From assembly GCA_035041965.1 (NCBI GenBank), contig JAPYMA010000578.1, positions 30,500 to 94,499 on the forward strand: a stretch of 64,000 nt of DNA, read 5' to 3'. This DNA comes from Anisakis pegreffii (Eukaryota; Nematoda; Chromadorea; Rhabditida; Anisakidae). The translations under genes and the position numbers were made by a program. The notes beneath the pieces are model-generated. The model saw only the letters and a list, made by a program, of their open reading frames with translations, searched no databases and was not told where the DNA came from. Within the stretch, counting starts at the first letter, position 1. Every line of letters begins with the position of its first letter. Of the stretch, positions 50,895 to 62,319 are shown piece by piece.

Positions 50895-53675
50895 ATGGCT
50901 GATGTGGCACCAAGCAATAAATTCTCCGTCTACGGCAAGTTTATTCGAATTGATTTAAATGGTCTGTAGTTGTATTTAAGATGGTGCACCATCAAACTTG
51001 AACAAGTTTGATGGTGCATTAGAAGATGGCACCTTGAAGATTGAAGTTATCAGTCCTTCGAGGATGCTCTTTCTGCAACGAGCATGTTTCAAGTCGAAGG
51101 TACGATGTTTGACGGTGGTTGAACAAATTTAAGGAGTATTAGGGATGGTAACCTAAACTCGGGTAGGGCGTTTATGTGCATTAGCGTAATCGACTGGTTG
51201 ATCAGTGTTTTCCTAGTGACTTCTTCTGATGTAACTGAAATATGTTGACCCAGAAGGGCACTTGTACCATACAGCACCTTACCGTTGTTCTTAAGAATGC
51301 GCCAAGCCTTTTGTACTGTGTCTTCCTCAGTTCCGGCATTAGTACCTCCAGTTTGCCAAGAAAAAGAACGGTGTTCTGAACTCAGAAATAGTTTCTCTTT
51401 TTGGGATTGCATGTAATGTTGAGGCTTCGTTGCAAAAGTGATTTCATATTAATGCTCGATGCCACTGTGTAATCTTTTTACCTAGTTTTTGAGGATTGTT
51501 GAGCAAATTTGTGAAGGAGATCTAAGATTAATTGTCTCGGTGATCGGGGCTGTATTGGGTTGTCTCCAGTGTTTCACTGAAAAGGTCATCTTATCCTACT
51601 ATTAGTGCATTTGGCGACGCATTAGATTCGTTGTTTCGAAATGGTTTTGAAGTAAACTACTGGTGATATCGACCATATAATCTTGGAATTTGATCGCAGT
51701 ATGGCTGTTCAGAATCGTAATGCTTTAATGCATTTTGAATGTCGGCGAGATTAGCAATGCCTGTTTAAGCTTGCATATTTGTTGCTATAATGAGCCGATC
51801 TATGATCTTGTGTACGAGCCAATGAAGGCGCTCATATTGTACTGCATTGAATCTTTGTCAAGCGGTTCATGTACCATTTACAATCGATTCATGTACCGGT
51901 TGGCACATGTGCTTTTTCTGATTTTTCGTATATGGAAAGCACTGAGGGTTAGTATGAAGAACGACAACGTATCAGATGGAAGGTATAAATTGCGTTAATC
52001 AACCAATTAATAGTTATGGGCAGTGATCGATTGCAGGTAAGTTCGTAATAAATTTTTGCAATCGACTGTGTCAATGACTCCGTTCTCAAGATTTAATAAT
52101 GTTGCCATCTATATGAGTCATTTGGTATAAATCGATAAAGTGTGTCTCTTACGCCTGTCCAGTTATAGGAATAATCGCCGAGTTCGAAGGTTGAGAAAGT
52201 TTAGGGTAGCGATGAACAGCTTTCAGTGTGAGAAGTTTGATCACAGTTGAATTCAGACCGCATCGTAGGTGTTAGTATTGTAAGGTTGTAAGGCAAAACT
52301 TGAGATTGCGTTTTATAAAATGGCAGTGCCGTGTTCGGACTGAAGTTGTTTGAGTGATATACGCAGCTTAAGTAGGTGAGTTTCAGGATATCGGTGTTGC
52401 GAATAATAATGTTATGGTCATTATTACAGGTGCTGAGCGGGAGATGCTCAGAGAGGCTTTTATCAAGCAAGCCGCATTTTTATAACTCGCATGCGACCTG
52501 TTGCGCTTAAACCAGATAACGGAACAGGTGGTAATAAATTGTAGATTTTGTGCCATCTCTCATAGTCCTCTCGTTCCAAATGGGTTCTGGATTGTAGTGC
52601 AGCGATTATAGATTTAAGAGTGGTGCATTATTAGTGTAGAAAGTGGAGCGTAAGTTATTAAAGTTCTCCTCACCGTGTGTGCTGTACAGAGTACCATTCG
52701 AACTTGTGACAGACACGCTGATCACGATATTATTCGTTCAAGTATGTAAGAGACAGTGTGATGACTTTATGAGGCAACGTCGTTCAAGAGCAAGAATTTG
52801 CTTTCGAAAGAGCACAAGTTTATCAAGAGAACTTTCGTGGAACGGTTACCTCAGATGGCATAAATAAATGAGGGAATTATGTGTGTACGGTAAAGTCCTC
52901 GTTCCAATATTTAGACAATTGTTTTGATAACTTGGATTTAATTTTCGTCTTTTCAGTGGGTAATATACCGTACAATTGTTCTGAAATGGATGTGGGGAAT
53001 TTCTTTAGCCGAGCTGGAACCGTCCTGAACGTGCGGTAAGATTTTCGTTGTGCAGTTTTCTTTTTTATTTGCTTTTAGTGTTTGACATATTCCCAGCTTT
53101 GATCAGTTTTTTGCTAGCAGTTGTTAAAAAACAAGCTAGTCACAACGGCATTATTCATAAATGTGTTTCAGTCTTTATTCTAGTTTTGGGTAAATTGCTA
53201 AGAGACTCGAGTTTGGTTTTTTAGAACTCATTCCTCTGCATACTTCTGATTTCTCGAACTTTCACGTTTGATCCCAACTGTTAGTGGTTATCAATCCAAG
53301 TTCAGTTGGAAGCGATTACGTGAGAAATGATTGTACTCATAAGATGGCAGAGTAAACCTGCAGTGCTAGATTTATGGCTGCCTTTTAATGGAAAGCTGAA
53401 TTGATTGTACATTAATGTATTTGTATTACTTTGTGTACGCTGACGGCTTTCTACATTTTTGATATTTTTTTGAAATTTCTTTACGAAAAAAAAGTTTAAT
53501 ATTTTCATTTAGTGATGGTGATTTTAGTTTGGTATACGATCGCGAAACGGGTCGTTCTAAAGGGTTCGGCTTCTGTGATTTCATGGATGAGGCATCAGCA
53601 CAGGGTGCGATTAACACACTAAATGGAGCCGACTTCAATGGTCGTACGTTGCGCGTCAACTGGGCGAACAAATAA
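50895..53675 (+). CDS. Single-RRM RNA-binding protein, CstF-64-like RRM, 88 residues
   Basis: Three exons: 50895-50934, 52957-53035 and 53528-53675. Junction phases agree and give 88 residues plus TAA. The protein starts MADVAPSNKFSV; RNP2 is rebuilt across the first junction (YVGNIP). Then come NCSEMDVGNFFSRAGTVLNV, the loop RLVYDRETGRSKG, RNP1 (KGFGFCDF), EASAQGAINTLNGADFNGR and TLRVNWANK. Helix and strand order is that of a complete RRM, and the LVYDRETG/KG(Y/F)GFC stretch is characteristic of CstF2/CstF-64 (cpf-2 in C. elegans), a 3'-end processing factor that binds GU-rich RNA. It stops right after the RRM: there is no hinge, Pro/Gly-rich or C-terminal helical domain. Intron 1 has a GC donor (TACG|GCAAGT) and is 2.0 kb. 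AATAAA follows at 53748. Confidence 0.85.
50980..51018. repeat. Compound palindrome in RRM intron 1
   Basis: TGCACCATCAAACTTG (50985-51000) and its exact reverse complement at 51003-51018, separated by AA. The left edge also forms a 14-bp palindrome GATGGTGCACCATC (50980-50993). It lies 45 bp after the GC donor and could fold in RNA. Confidence 0.8.
51019..52950 (-). other. Intron 1 interior of the RRM gene, possible decayed retroelement
   Basis: Minus-strand open frames at 51412-51089 (107 codons) and 52470-52201 (89 codons) contain no domain I recognise. The piece at 52795-52857 matches a segment inside the LINE at 54.7 kb, so part of this intron is probably retroelement debris. A plus-strand frame at 51735-51998 is equally featureless. 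Confidence 0.35.
52795..52857 (-). repeat. 63-bp direct repeat shared with the downstream LINE, copy 1
   Basis: Matches 54658-54720 with a single mismatch, including 56 identical consecutive bases. The sequence outside is different apart from a CAT a base further on. Copy 1 lies in RRM intron 1. Confidence 0.9.
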
Positions 53676-53747
53676 AATGCAGTTGTTTGCAGCGCGTTTG
53701 GTCTATTTGTTCCTTCTGTTTCGTGATCTTATAAAAATGCTTTGATC

Positions 53748-53753
53748 AATAAA
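53748..53753 (+). promoter_or_regulatory. Poly(A) signal of the RRM gene
   Basis: AATAAA in GATCAATAAAGAACGC, 73 bp past the stop codon. It supports a real 3' end here and argues against missing coding exons for the C-terminal CstF-64 domains. Confidence 0.6.
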
Positions 53754-54199
53754 GAACGCTGTAAAATGTTGTGTTGAAGTTGTTGCATTCAAAATTGTGG
53801 TTAACGGATTAGCTTTGACTGTGATGAGTGGTTGGCTTAATGGGCGATGCATTAACAGTTCAGTGTGGAACTGTATGCAGTTTTTGTCGCTGTACGAAGT
53901 ACGAATGACTTGAACTTATTTTCGTGCACTAGAACTATCTAGTCCATCAGAAGGTTTATCGTTAATAGTAAATGTTTGTGTAGTTCTAATATTCCGATGA
54001 GGTGGAATTCGTTCACTAATTGGCAAGAACACTTAATCCTTCTGAACTTCCCAGTTCAACCAAACGAAATCGTTGAAGTGCTAATGTAGGCGACAGAAGA
54101 ATGGTGTTCCTTAACGAAATGTCAATGATACCGAAGTCAGATCTAATTAACAATTTTTGCTTATCACTTCAATCATAAGTAATGATGATAATAATTTTA

Positions 54200-55870
54200 T
54201 TTAGCGCGAAAGTTCCCATGGACACTGATACGTGTAGTAAAACAAAAAGAATGAGTAGGATCAGCATATCCTATGTATTTAGAAATGTAACGGAAAATGG
54301 AGTTGGCGATGAGGTAACTGCCATATGCGTAAGTACCACAATGGAACAAAGTAGCTTCAATGTTACATTTATATGTCAGGGCTTTTTCAGTCATGTTTTG
54401 TTATTTATTAAATTATGAAAAGTAATAGGCCCAGAATTAAACCTTATGATGCTTCGGACACGACAGTATGGTCCGGTCAAAGAATAATACGCAATAACTC
54501 GTGTTCTACAGTTTAAGATTCTTTTATCCATGGTAGCAGGGTTCGTTTAATCCATACGCTTATGATCTGCTGAATCAACTTATTGAAGTTGACGCTATCG
54601 GAAGACTTATGAAAGTGACAATATATGCAATGTATCCGTTTTCTTTAATCTTCCCATAATTTGATTTCGAAAGAGCACAAGTTTATCAAGAGAACTTTCG
54701 TGGAACGGTTACCTCAGATGACATCCATCAATAGTTGCTATGAGCTGTTTTTTTTAAATCTCTTTTTAGTGAATTCAAATTGCTCTTGACTGATCAGTTT
54801 TCGTTTTAGAAGGTGAATTTTAATGCTAGGTGGAGTAATTTTTTCCGATACTGTGCGGCAGCAGAAAAGAAGAAGATGGGTGGGTCTATACTTTCCGATC
54901 AATTCCTTTTGACCTTCTTTCAATAATCGACGCGCAATAGCCGTTCTCTGAGAGTTTGGCAATCTCCCAGTTTCCATTGATGTCTTGAAGATAATGGGTC
55001 AGGTCAATGCGACAGGGATAGCACATTCCCTCAAGAAGTACTAAAGTATGACCCTAGGTGTTCTTGGTGTTTTGCTTCGGACAGAGGACAGTTATTTGTA
55101 AACAATTTAGGGTTCAACTGAGATTTCAACTGAGTTGGGGATTGCTCTAGTACTAAAATCAAGCAAAGTACTGTCTTTGACGAGAATAAAAGATTAGCAA
55201 TTGTTTATCATTGCATACCAGTATGCCATGTTCCAAAATAAACTCAATATTGTGGTCATTTTTCATACACTTTTGAAAAAATTTTTTTCATATCTCTTGT
55301 TCACCGTGAAAATCTCGTCCGATACTAATTTCGAGATATTCTGATGATTCATTTTGTTTTCAATAAAGTGATGCGACTGCAAAATTTTTACAAATTCTTC
55401 TTAGACTTCTTTGCAGCCATCTTAATTCTGAAACCCCCGTCTAATTGTGCAAAAAAGAAATTAATCTGCTAAACGGAAGTTATCAAAGGAGTCAGTAGTT
55501 TATTTTAAAAATTCAAACCTTATACAATTCATTACAGAATAATTATCTGAAACGGAAAAGGAGGGACCTGTTTCGCACATTAAGAAGAGATCATATGAGT
55601 TTGTTAAAATAGAGTCCGTGACAGATTCAACTCCATTGTTTGCTCTTGTTGGCCGTATGCCTTCCCGAGACATACATCATCTTGATAGGAAATCATAAAA
55701 TTCCAGATAGGTTTGAGCATTGTGCAGTGACAAAGTCTTTCAATCAATTTTCGGTGAATTGAAGTCACGACAAAGAATAAAATCACAAGATAGAATCAAT
55801 AAAATCACAACTGAAGTCACCCCAAAGAATAAAAATCATAGATTCAGTTTGCATAAGAGAAGCATTGTTT
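54200..55870 (-). mobile_element. Decayed LINE, endonuclease and reverse-transcriptase parts
   Basis: Minus strand, broken by stops and frameshifts. At about 55745-55790 the frame reads ILCRDFNSPKID, the GDFN motif of the apurinic-like endonuclease. At 54977-54738 are LIGKYRPTHLLLF, then SIKIHLLKRKLISQEQFEF, the RT entry (nYRPISLL, E..i...l....l....qhGF). At about 54570-54620 is HFHKSSDSVNFNKLIQQ (DFxKAFDSV), and at about 54410-54445 GLILGLLLF (GVxQGSxLGPLLF) follows. The catalytic YADD region is not clear; GYADPTHSF at about 54270 may be its remnant. Same general class as the element at 11.4-12.5 kb. Confidence 0.85.
54658..54720 (-). repeat. 63-bp direct repeat, copy 2 inside the LINE
   Basis: Partner of 52795-52857. 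Here it falls between the RT segment SQEQFEFTKKRF and the motif HFHKSSDSVNF, in the middle of the LINE's RT coding region on the minus strand. Confidence 0.9.
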
Positions 55871-55989
55871 GAGCATAAGGAGGAGGTCTGTAAACAACAA
55901 AAATTCGAATCTTATGAATCTTTTCACATGTGATATCATTAATCAAGAAATCATAATGAGCGGTGAGGTACATCTGCAAATGGAACATC

Positions 55990-56145
55990 TACTCTCGGAA
56001 TTTTCGTTGATTTCTGAATTCCCGGATCCCGGAATCCCGATTTCTGAGTCCCGACCTCGGGATTCATGTTTTGAAAAGTGCCAGGATCTCGGGACTTGAT
56101 AAAACAAGTCATTTTTCATGAACTTGGTTGCATACCCATCTTAAA
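55990..56145. repeat. Simple-word insert of CCCGGATCCCGG type
   Basis: Words such as TTCCCGGATCCCGGAATCCC and GAGTCCCGACCTCGGGATTC, ending TTGCATACCCATCTTAA. It is richer in G+C than its surroundings. The end resembles those at 13262 and 45130. Confidence 0.6.
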
Positions 56146-56358
56146 TCAAGCAGTAATAATTCGCAGCTTAATCATATGCACTCATATTTGCTGCTTACCA
56201 CCCACGTGGTAATGAAACGATGATTCATTGCATATCGCCATCTCGGCCTTTGTTTCTCACAAAACAGTGACCAAGAACGTCATAATGTAACTGCTGCTTC
56301 ATCGTTCGCTATCAACGTTACTTCATTTTCCAAGTGAACAGATTGTATGGGGTAGGCG

Positions 56359-56706
56359 ATGATGAAAGAAAATGTTGTGATGCTGACAGTGATCACTAAA
56401 AATGGTGGTAAGCCTGAGTCCAACTCATCAATGGTAATTGATTTCCCCAAGGATGGGAATGAATATGATATTTTTTCCCAAAAAATAGATTTACTGCTGA
56501 GTTCCCAAAATTCCGTAAGTTGTGAAAAAAGTAATGATGTGAATACTAGAGTCATTTCTGAAATGCATTGCTATGAATTACACGAAGCAAGAAGCGGTGA
56601 ATATACAAAATTTTACAGCTCGATTAAAACGATGAGTGTTGAAAATGAGCATGCTTCCTCTGCATTTTCTTTTTTTTTGCACAAAAGTGAGAACACGAAT
56701 GAGTGA
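56359..56706 (+). other. 115-codon open frame, uncertain
   Basis: The frame starts MMKENVVMLTVITKNGGKPE and has a mixed, non-repetitive composition (SSMVIDFPKDGNEYDIF). The opposite strand is also open for 91 codons (56555-56280). No domain or signal peptide is recognised and no splice partner found. A lone exon or a chance frame are both possible. Confidence 0.25.
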
Positions 56707-57299
56707 TGCAACAATCAACGCTTTAACGTTTCTGAGTTTATTTCAAGTCTCACTGAATTTTATTCCTTGGTTCTTTCGTTTTTATGTCAATCTTAATTAT
56801 ATTTTTTTCGTCACAATATGGATGATCATTCCTTTCATTATGGTCCTATTTCAACTGTTTTCATAATTTCTAATCTTTCTGAAAGCTGATCTCAAATTTC
56901 ACTGAATTTTGTTCAAAAGTTTCCTTTTTGTATTAATTTTCTTCTGGTAAAGTTGTGCAAGAAACAAAAATTCAGAAACAATTATAAATTCGACGAACTT
57001 CACTTGATATAAGGAAAGTCTCATTTATGCTTAACAACGCGAATTAATTAATGGGATTTCAAGTGAAAGAAAGAGTGAGACCATTTTCATAATAAAACAT
57101 ATAAATAACTCATTCAGGTGCTGGAAAATCAAAGCAATTATTTGAAGATTATTTAATAATTTAAAAATTGTTTAGCAGCTGTTTTAGTAATTTATAATAC
57201 ACAAGTTTTATCTGATCGTGAATTTTATCTGTACATGAATTGTACCTATCCTCTATTGTTGATGCTTTGTTTTGTTGAATTTTGTTGAATAAAGTGTTT

Positions 57300-57470
57300 T
57301 CTCATTAATTATGAACACACTGAATGTATTGAGCATGTTAAATTTCTACATTCCAAAAGTTGCTCAATTCAGGGATCGTGCTGAGATTGAGAAATTGGTC
57401 GGGATTTTGTTAATCCTATGCAGAATCCGCGATCCCGTGCAATTCCTAATGGTGACATAGGAGTTATGTA
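57300..57470. repeat. Simple-word insert of GGGATC/GATCCC type
   Basis: Contains GGGATCGTGCTGAG, GGTCGGGATTTTG, GAATCCGCGATCCCG. Probably an older relative of the insert at 56.0 kb. Boundaries unclear. Confidence 0.4.
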
Positions 57471-57569
57471 AAGAGATGGGATAACAATCAGTGTTTGATG
57501 AGCTGAGATAATAGATCAGCTGGGTACAGTCACTCAGATTAACGACTTGTTAACCGACTTCAAATTAAA

Positions 57570-57995
57570 AAAAAGGCCAGTCGCGACTACGGCTCCGTTT
57601 TTAAAATTTTCGGCTCCGGCTGCGCTCCTTCCAAAATTTTGACTCCAGTTTCGCATTTTTTAGAATTTGGACTCCATCTTAAGCCCCGGCTTCGCGTTTT
57701 TAAGACGTCCGTCCCACCTTCAGCACCAACTCCATTTTCTCAAATGTTCAGCTCCTCACTCTTCAAAATTCTGGCACCGGCTCCACATTTTTGAAAATTT
57801 CAGCTCCATCTCCATTTTTTTTCAAACCTTCATCTCCGCCACCGATTGCAGCTTCGAATTTTCCTCTGCTCCATTCCGGCTCCAGCTCTGGAGCAGTTTA
57901 AATGCGGAAAAGGTCTTAGCTCCGGCTGCTGGATGTCACTGTGACATTTTTTGAGGGAGCCAAAAAAATTTTGTACCTCTGGAGCTTAGGCATCA
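57570..57995. repeat. Simple-word insert of GGCTCCGGCTCC type
   Basis: Repeats of CGGCTCCG, GACTCCA, CAGCTCC and AAATTTT words over about 400 bp, ending GGAGCTTAGGCATCACTGG. The 95-codon open frame at 57667-57954 is a translation of this repeat. Its right end resembles that at 62480 (GCCATCACTCT). Confidence 0.7.
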
Positions 57996-59504
57996 CTGGT
58001 AATGATAGTTTCCTGCCAACTCCAACAGTTTGTCAAAGGATTAATTGCAAAATACTGCACTGATGTATTGCAAAAGTTCTGGGCTGATGTTCGGATTTTT
58101 GTTGAAATCAGTTGACGAACCATCATTTTTGTATATTTTTGCCTAAATACTTGCATGTGTCATTCATACAGCATGAACTTTTCGGTGAGTCTCTTTTTCA
58201 GTGATGTTTCAAACCAAGTAAACGTGCATACTCTCAAATTGATGACTATTTCTCTGAAATTATTTTCGTCTCCTTCTTATCCAAAATTTCAGCGTACTCA
58301 GATGGTTGTTCAAATGTATTTCTTCTCATCGAGGTCAACTGTTTCCTTTACGACATTGACAATTCAATTCAGTTGTGCTCAACCAGTTACAATGAAAATG
58401 GTTGTTTGATTGAGTGTTGCCGTATCACTGCAACTGTACTATTGTCGATTTGCAATTAATCGGTGTCAGGTTTTTATGTGTATATTATATACCAATGCCT
58501 TAGTGATCAAATTTATATTATTTTGGTACGCATTGAAGACATCTTCTTCATTTGCTTTATTGGTAATTTTAGTTCCAAATCATTCATGCATCTGATGTTC
58601 GCTTTTTTAATCCGTGAAACTGCTGCAGTAGATCGGGATCACATAAAAGTTATGCAATTCAGCAGTCATATTGTGATGTTACTGAAGAATAGCGATTTTG
58701 ATATCCAGTTTTTAAAATGCGTTCATGCTATTTTTAATACTTAAATTTCCAACTGAATTCTCATATGAATAAAAACGCCTAAAGGATCACATTTGTTCGC
58801 CCAACAGTATTTAAAAATCAACTGATGCTATTGCAATAAATGTATGAATGTGTAACAGGTGGACGTTTTCTTAGATGAGCGTTTTGAAACACTTGAAATG
58901 ATACTGCTTTCATCTTCTAATAGCAGTTGTTGTTTCAAGGAAATCAGAAATTGTGTTTCTTGAATGAATCGCTGGTTCGAGAAGGATGACTTGTCTCATT
59001 CTAATTTCATTGATTTTCAGCTAAGATGCCACATTCAATAACCATTGCAGGCGTTACCGATACTTTAGAACCACAACATGAAAAGGTAATAGCATATTTC
59101 TATTTCCATTTGATAGTATTTCGAAATTTTCAGTTGTGCTTCGTTCTAATCCTATTTCGAATACATCGATCATTTACATTCCACATCAAATTACCAGATT
59201 ATAATCGTCTCCCTTTTATTGTCAATCATTGGAAAAAGATTTCACAGTTACATTTGTGAAATCAAGTGTTGTTGATTCCAGTGGTATTAGCCAAATTCAG
59301 TACACATTTTGAAATTCCTTTGTTCTCACCAGCGATGAACTTTCACTGCTCTAAGTACAGGAATTGTTAAGCATTGAAACTGCGTTTCTGAAGCCTTCTT
59401 CAGATGACTGACACAATGCGAATCAAATTTTTGAAGGAAACAAGATTTGGATCAGTTTAGTTCAAATAAGTCTTAAATTATGGATCCTCTTACATGTAAT
59501 AACC
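57996..59504. other. Intergenic, upstream of the START-domain gene
   Basis: Open frames at 58155-58409, 58410-58595 and 58463-58744 have no domains. A TTTTCAG acceptor at 59014-59020 is followed by an ATG at 59026 and 20 codons (MPHSITIAGVTDTLEPQHEK) ending at a GTAATA donor. This may be an alternative first exon of the START gene, but its phase 0 does not fit the acceptor at 59509 because the next codon would be TGA. Confidence 0.4.
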
Positions 59505-59515
59505 TTCAGTGACGT
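59501..59515 (+). promoter_or_regulatory. Probable spliced-leader acceptor before the START gene
   Basis: AACCTTCAG followed by TGACGT and then the ATG. All three frames entering here from an upstream exon would meet a stop, so the acceptor suits trans-splicing with a 6-base 5' UTR or a non-coding first exon. Confidence 0.5.
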
Positions 59516-61365
59516 ATGGGTAGAAGATCTGAGCGATTCAGAATGAAAATAATGAAATTCGGAGAGCAATTTGTTGATAAACACATCTTTACACGAAGAA
59601 TGATTACAAAAACTGTGAACAGTAGTTTGTTTGAGTATGTGGGGGCGTTGGTACTGGCCGAAGAAGCATTGAATGACGTGCTGTCCGTACTGAACACACC
59701 AGAATTCGAAACGATGGAAGGATGGAAAAAGAAGAAGGAAAAGAATAACGACACTGTCTTCTCGAAACGTTTCGAATTTGGCAAAGTTTTCACGCTTCGA
59801 GTATGTCGTTTGTGGACACAGTTGCACTAGATTATGGCACACTTCAAATTATCAGATCAGACATAATTGTTGGGATAGAAGCTGTGCGTGCACATAGAAC
59901 ATTTCGTGTCGAATATTCATTGAATGACGGATAATAGTTTCATGAGATTCAATGCTGTTTACGATTTTTCATTCACTCTGACTCACTTAAGTGGAATTAG
60001 TAGTTAAAATTTAGAAGTGATAATTTGTGATTGATTGTTCCGCTTTTGCACTTTCTTTCTTGATTATCGAGCGTCACCAAGAATTTCATCATTCACGATC
60101 ATTATCGATAACATTTTAAAATTACAGTTAAAATATTTTCTCCTTCTCTTTCGATTGGTATGTAAGCACAATGATCGACAATACATGTAATTAGTGAAAA
60201 TGCAACTCGAATATTTTTTCTGAACAGATACATGTTCAGATCGAATTGGACGCACCTCGAGAGCAGCTTTTCACCGAACACTGGGATCATTTTGTTGAAA
60301 CTGCGAACCTGAACAAAAATACATCGTTAGCTGAAAAAGTGGCAGTCTTGTCGCCGCATGTCGAGATAATTCATGTGCGTGAGCAGATTGATAATATATT
60401 GATAATGTGTCTTCAGTGAGCATTCAAACGACAATTCCACCATTATGTTGTACTGGCGCAAATTTTAGATGGTTAAATCTTATGAATGTTTCAAGTTAGC
60501 AGAGGTTATCAGCCCGGAAAAGAGCCTATAAATCCTGAAAGTGAAGGTAACCTTAATTAAACATGTTTACCAATTGTAAAACTGGTTCACCGTTGCACAT
60601 GGGTTGGATAGGAGGCCCTTGAGACTTGGGACTCCTCGAGCGAAGGATTTAGGGGCCTACGAAAAACTTCGGGGTTTCAGAAGCTCCCGACCTTTCCTCC
60701 TACCCTCGCGGACCTTTACCTTGGGGACTTGCGTGCCCAATTGGGCCCCCGACCTAACTGTAGTTTGTATTATCAATAGGTTCATTAATGACAGATGGTT
60801 CGTTTCAGTACGCAATGAAAGACGCTGGTCTGGTGAAGGGTCGCGATTTTGTGACAAGTCGTATTTATCGTCGAATTGATGGTGATATTATTGAGGCGGC
60901 TAGAAGTTATGATACGGATGAAGTAGAGCGATATAAGAAAAAGATTCGGTAACTTATTGTTCGTTCGTTAGTATCATACTATCGCGCTGACAATGCAATA
61001 AACCTCTGAACAAGCACAATATTGCTTTCACCGCACAAAGTAATTTTATCGCAAGAAGCAAAATGAACTTGAAAATTTTTTGCGCACAGCTTTCAAAATT
61101 AATGATAACGTGCATGATGCATTTGGTGAATGTGCTATTGCAATCATTTTTTAGAGGTAAACTGATATTGGGTGGAGGTCGTTTTCGCGTGCATCCGAAA
61201 GACGCGAACAAAACCTTGCTTGATTATCTGATTTGTCTGGATTTCAACGGACCTGATTTGACGAAACCGGTTGTGGAATCTACGCTTTCAAAGTTCATTC
61301 TGCAAGATGCAGACTGGGCTAGAGAAGAGATCGAAAGGAAAAAGGCTGAAAACAATTCGAAATAG
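59516..61365 (+). CDS. START-domain lipid-binding protein, about 260 residues
   Basis: Four exons: 59516-59800, 60228-60374, 60809-60948 and 61155-61365, phases 0, 0, 2, giving 260 residues. START domains form a helix-grip pocket that carries one lipid, usually a sterol or phospholipid. Recognisable blocks: EGWKKKKEKNNDTVFSKRFE (the Gw...k..g..v..r entry strand), FGKVFTLR then IHVQIELDAPREQLFTEHWD (the v.ap...lf strand), LSPHVEIIHYAMKDAG, then VKGRDFVTSRIYRRIDGD, the most diagnostic stretch (GRDFV..R..). RGKLILGG and LLDYLICLDFNGPDLTKP lead into the C-terminal helix STLSKFILQDADWAREEIER. The spacing resembles the STARD1/3/5 type. There is no signal peptide, MENTAL domain or other module, so a soluble cytosolic carrier is likely. 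The first 45 residues are basic and unexplained. Lipid specificity cannot be inferred. Confidence 0.85.
60601..60770. repeat. G+C-rich insert in START gene intron
   Basis: Abrupt rise in G+C between AT-rich flanks, with GGGGCC, CTCCCGACC and CGGGGTTT words. Edges GGTTGGATAGG and CCGACCTAAC are weakly inverted. Probably a small mobile insert; class unknown. Confidence 0.45.
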
Positions 61366-62220
61366 TTTAATAATTTCCCCAATGCTTCTTAACTCATTTC
61401 ATTTATCACTATCTGTTTTCTACTAATCGTCTTCTGAACGTTTTCATTTCTTGATTCTCCTGCTGAGAGCACTATTGAGATTTTCGTTTCTTGATTTTCA
61501 TGCTGAGAGAAGTATTTGCCTTGTGTGCTACCATTACTTAATTTATATTTGTAACGTTTTGTAAGGTGCTCATGGTGTGCGATTGTCAATTTCAGTATAT
61601 TTGTTATCGTTCTTTTTCTATTGATTCATTTTTCATTCAATTAACTGAAGAAAAAAGTGATTTCGAAAGCAACTTTCCATTACCATGTACTAAAAATCCC
61701 GATTAAATCTCAGTTTACAGCAATAATTCACCTTATTCGGTGATACTATTCATAATTGTGAGGCTTCCTGTAGAGCAGCAACGAAATGCGACTATCTATA
61801 ACGTGATATGAAATGAAATGTAATTTGAATTAACTAAAGAATTTTCAGTTCAAAGTTTTGCAGACTTCCATCGTATTTATCAGTGTGTATGATCATTCTT
61901 TGCAAGTGCATTTAACAGTAATCTAATTTGTCAGTTTTTTTCCGTCTCCATATAAACATTTCTGCTTTCTTAAATAAACACTTTTCGCTCTTTTCTACTT
62001 TAACTTTGATGTTTTGGTGCGTTATTGAAATGCGGTATCAATAAACTACTTTTTAAAGGTTCATTTGAAATAGTTCTTACTGCTGAAAGCACTTCACAAA
62101 ATGCCAATATCTGAGTCGCTGAACGTTTAAGAATCGATACAATGCAACGAATATTTCTTACTTTTGTCACTGAACATCTGCATAAATAGTTCGTGTTTTC
62201 CACCAATGCACGTTCAGTTT
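61366..62220. other. START gene 3' flank, nothing else seen
   Basis: Contains several AATAAA-like signals (for instance AAATAAAC near 61973 and CAATAAAC near 62039). A 24-bp phrase around TTTCTTGATTTTC with TGCTGAGAG occurs twice within 61440-61520. No gene recognised. Confidence 0.5.
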
Positions 62221-62319
62221 TCAAGTTGACCAAGGCATACTACACCTGATCAAAAGTCAGCCATTCAGTTGAATCAAAGCGCGAACCAACATAATCTGAA
62301 CGAATACTTCCACAGAGTC

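Noticed and set aside
57667..57954. 95-codon frame rich in Phe, Ser and Pro
   Set aside because: Translation of the GGCTCC-word insert.
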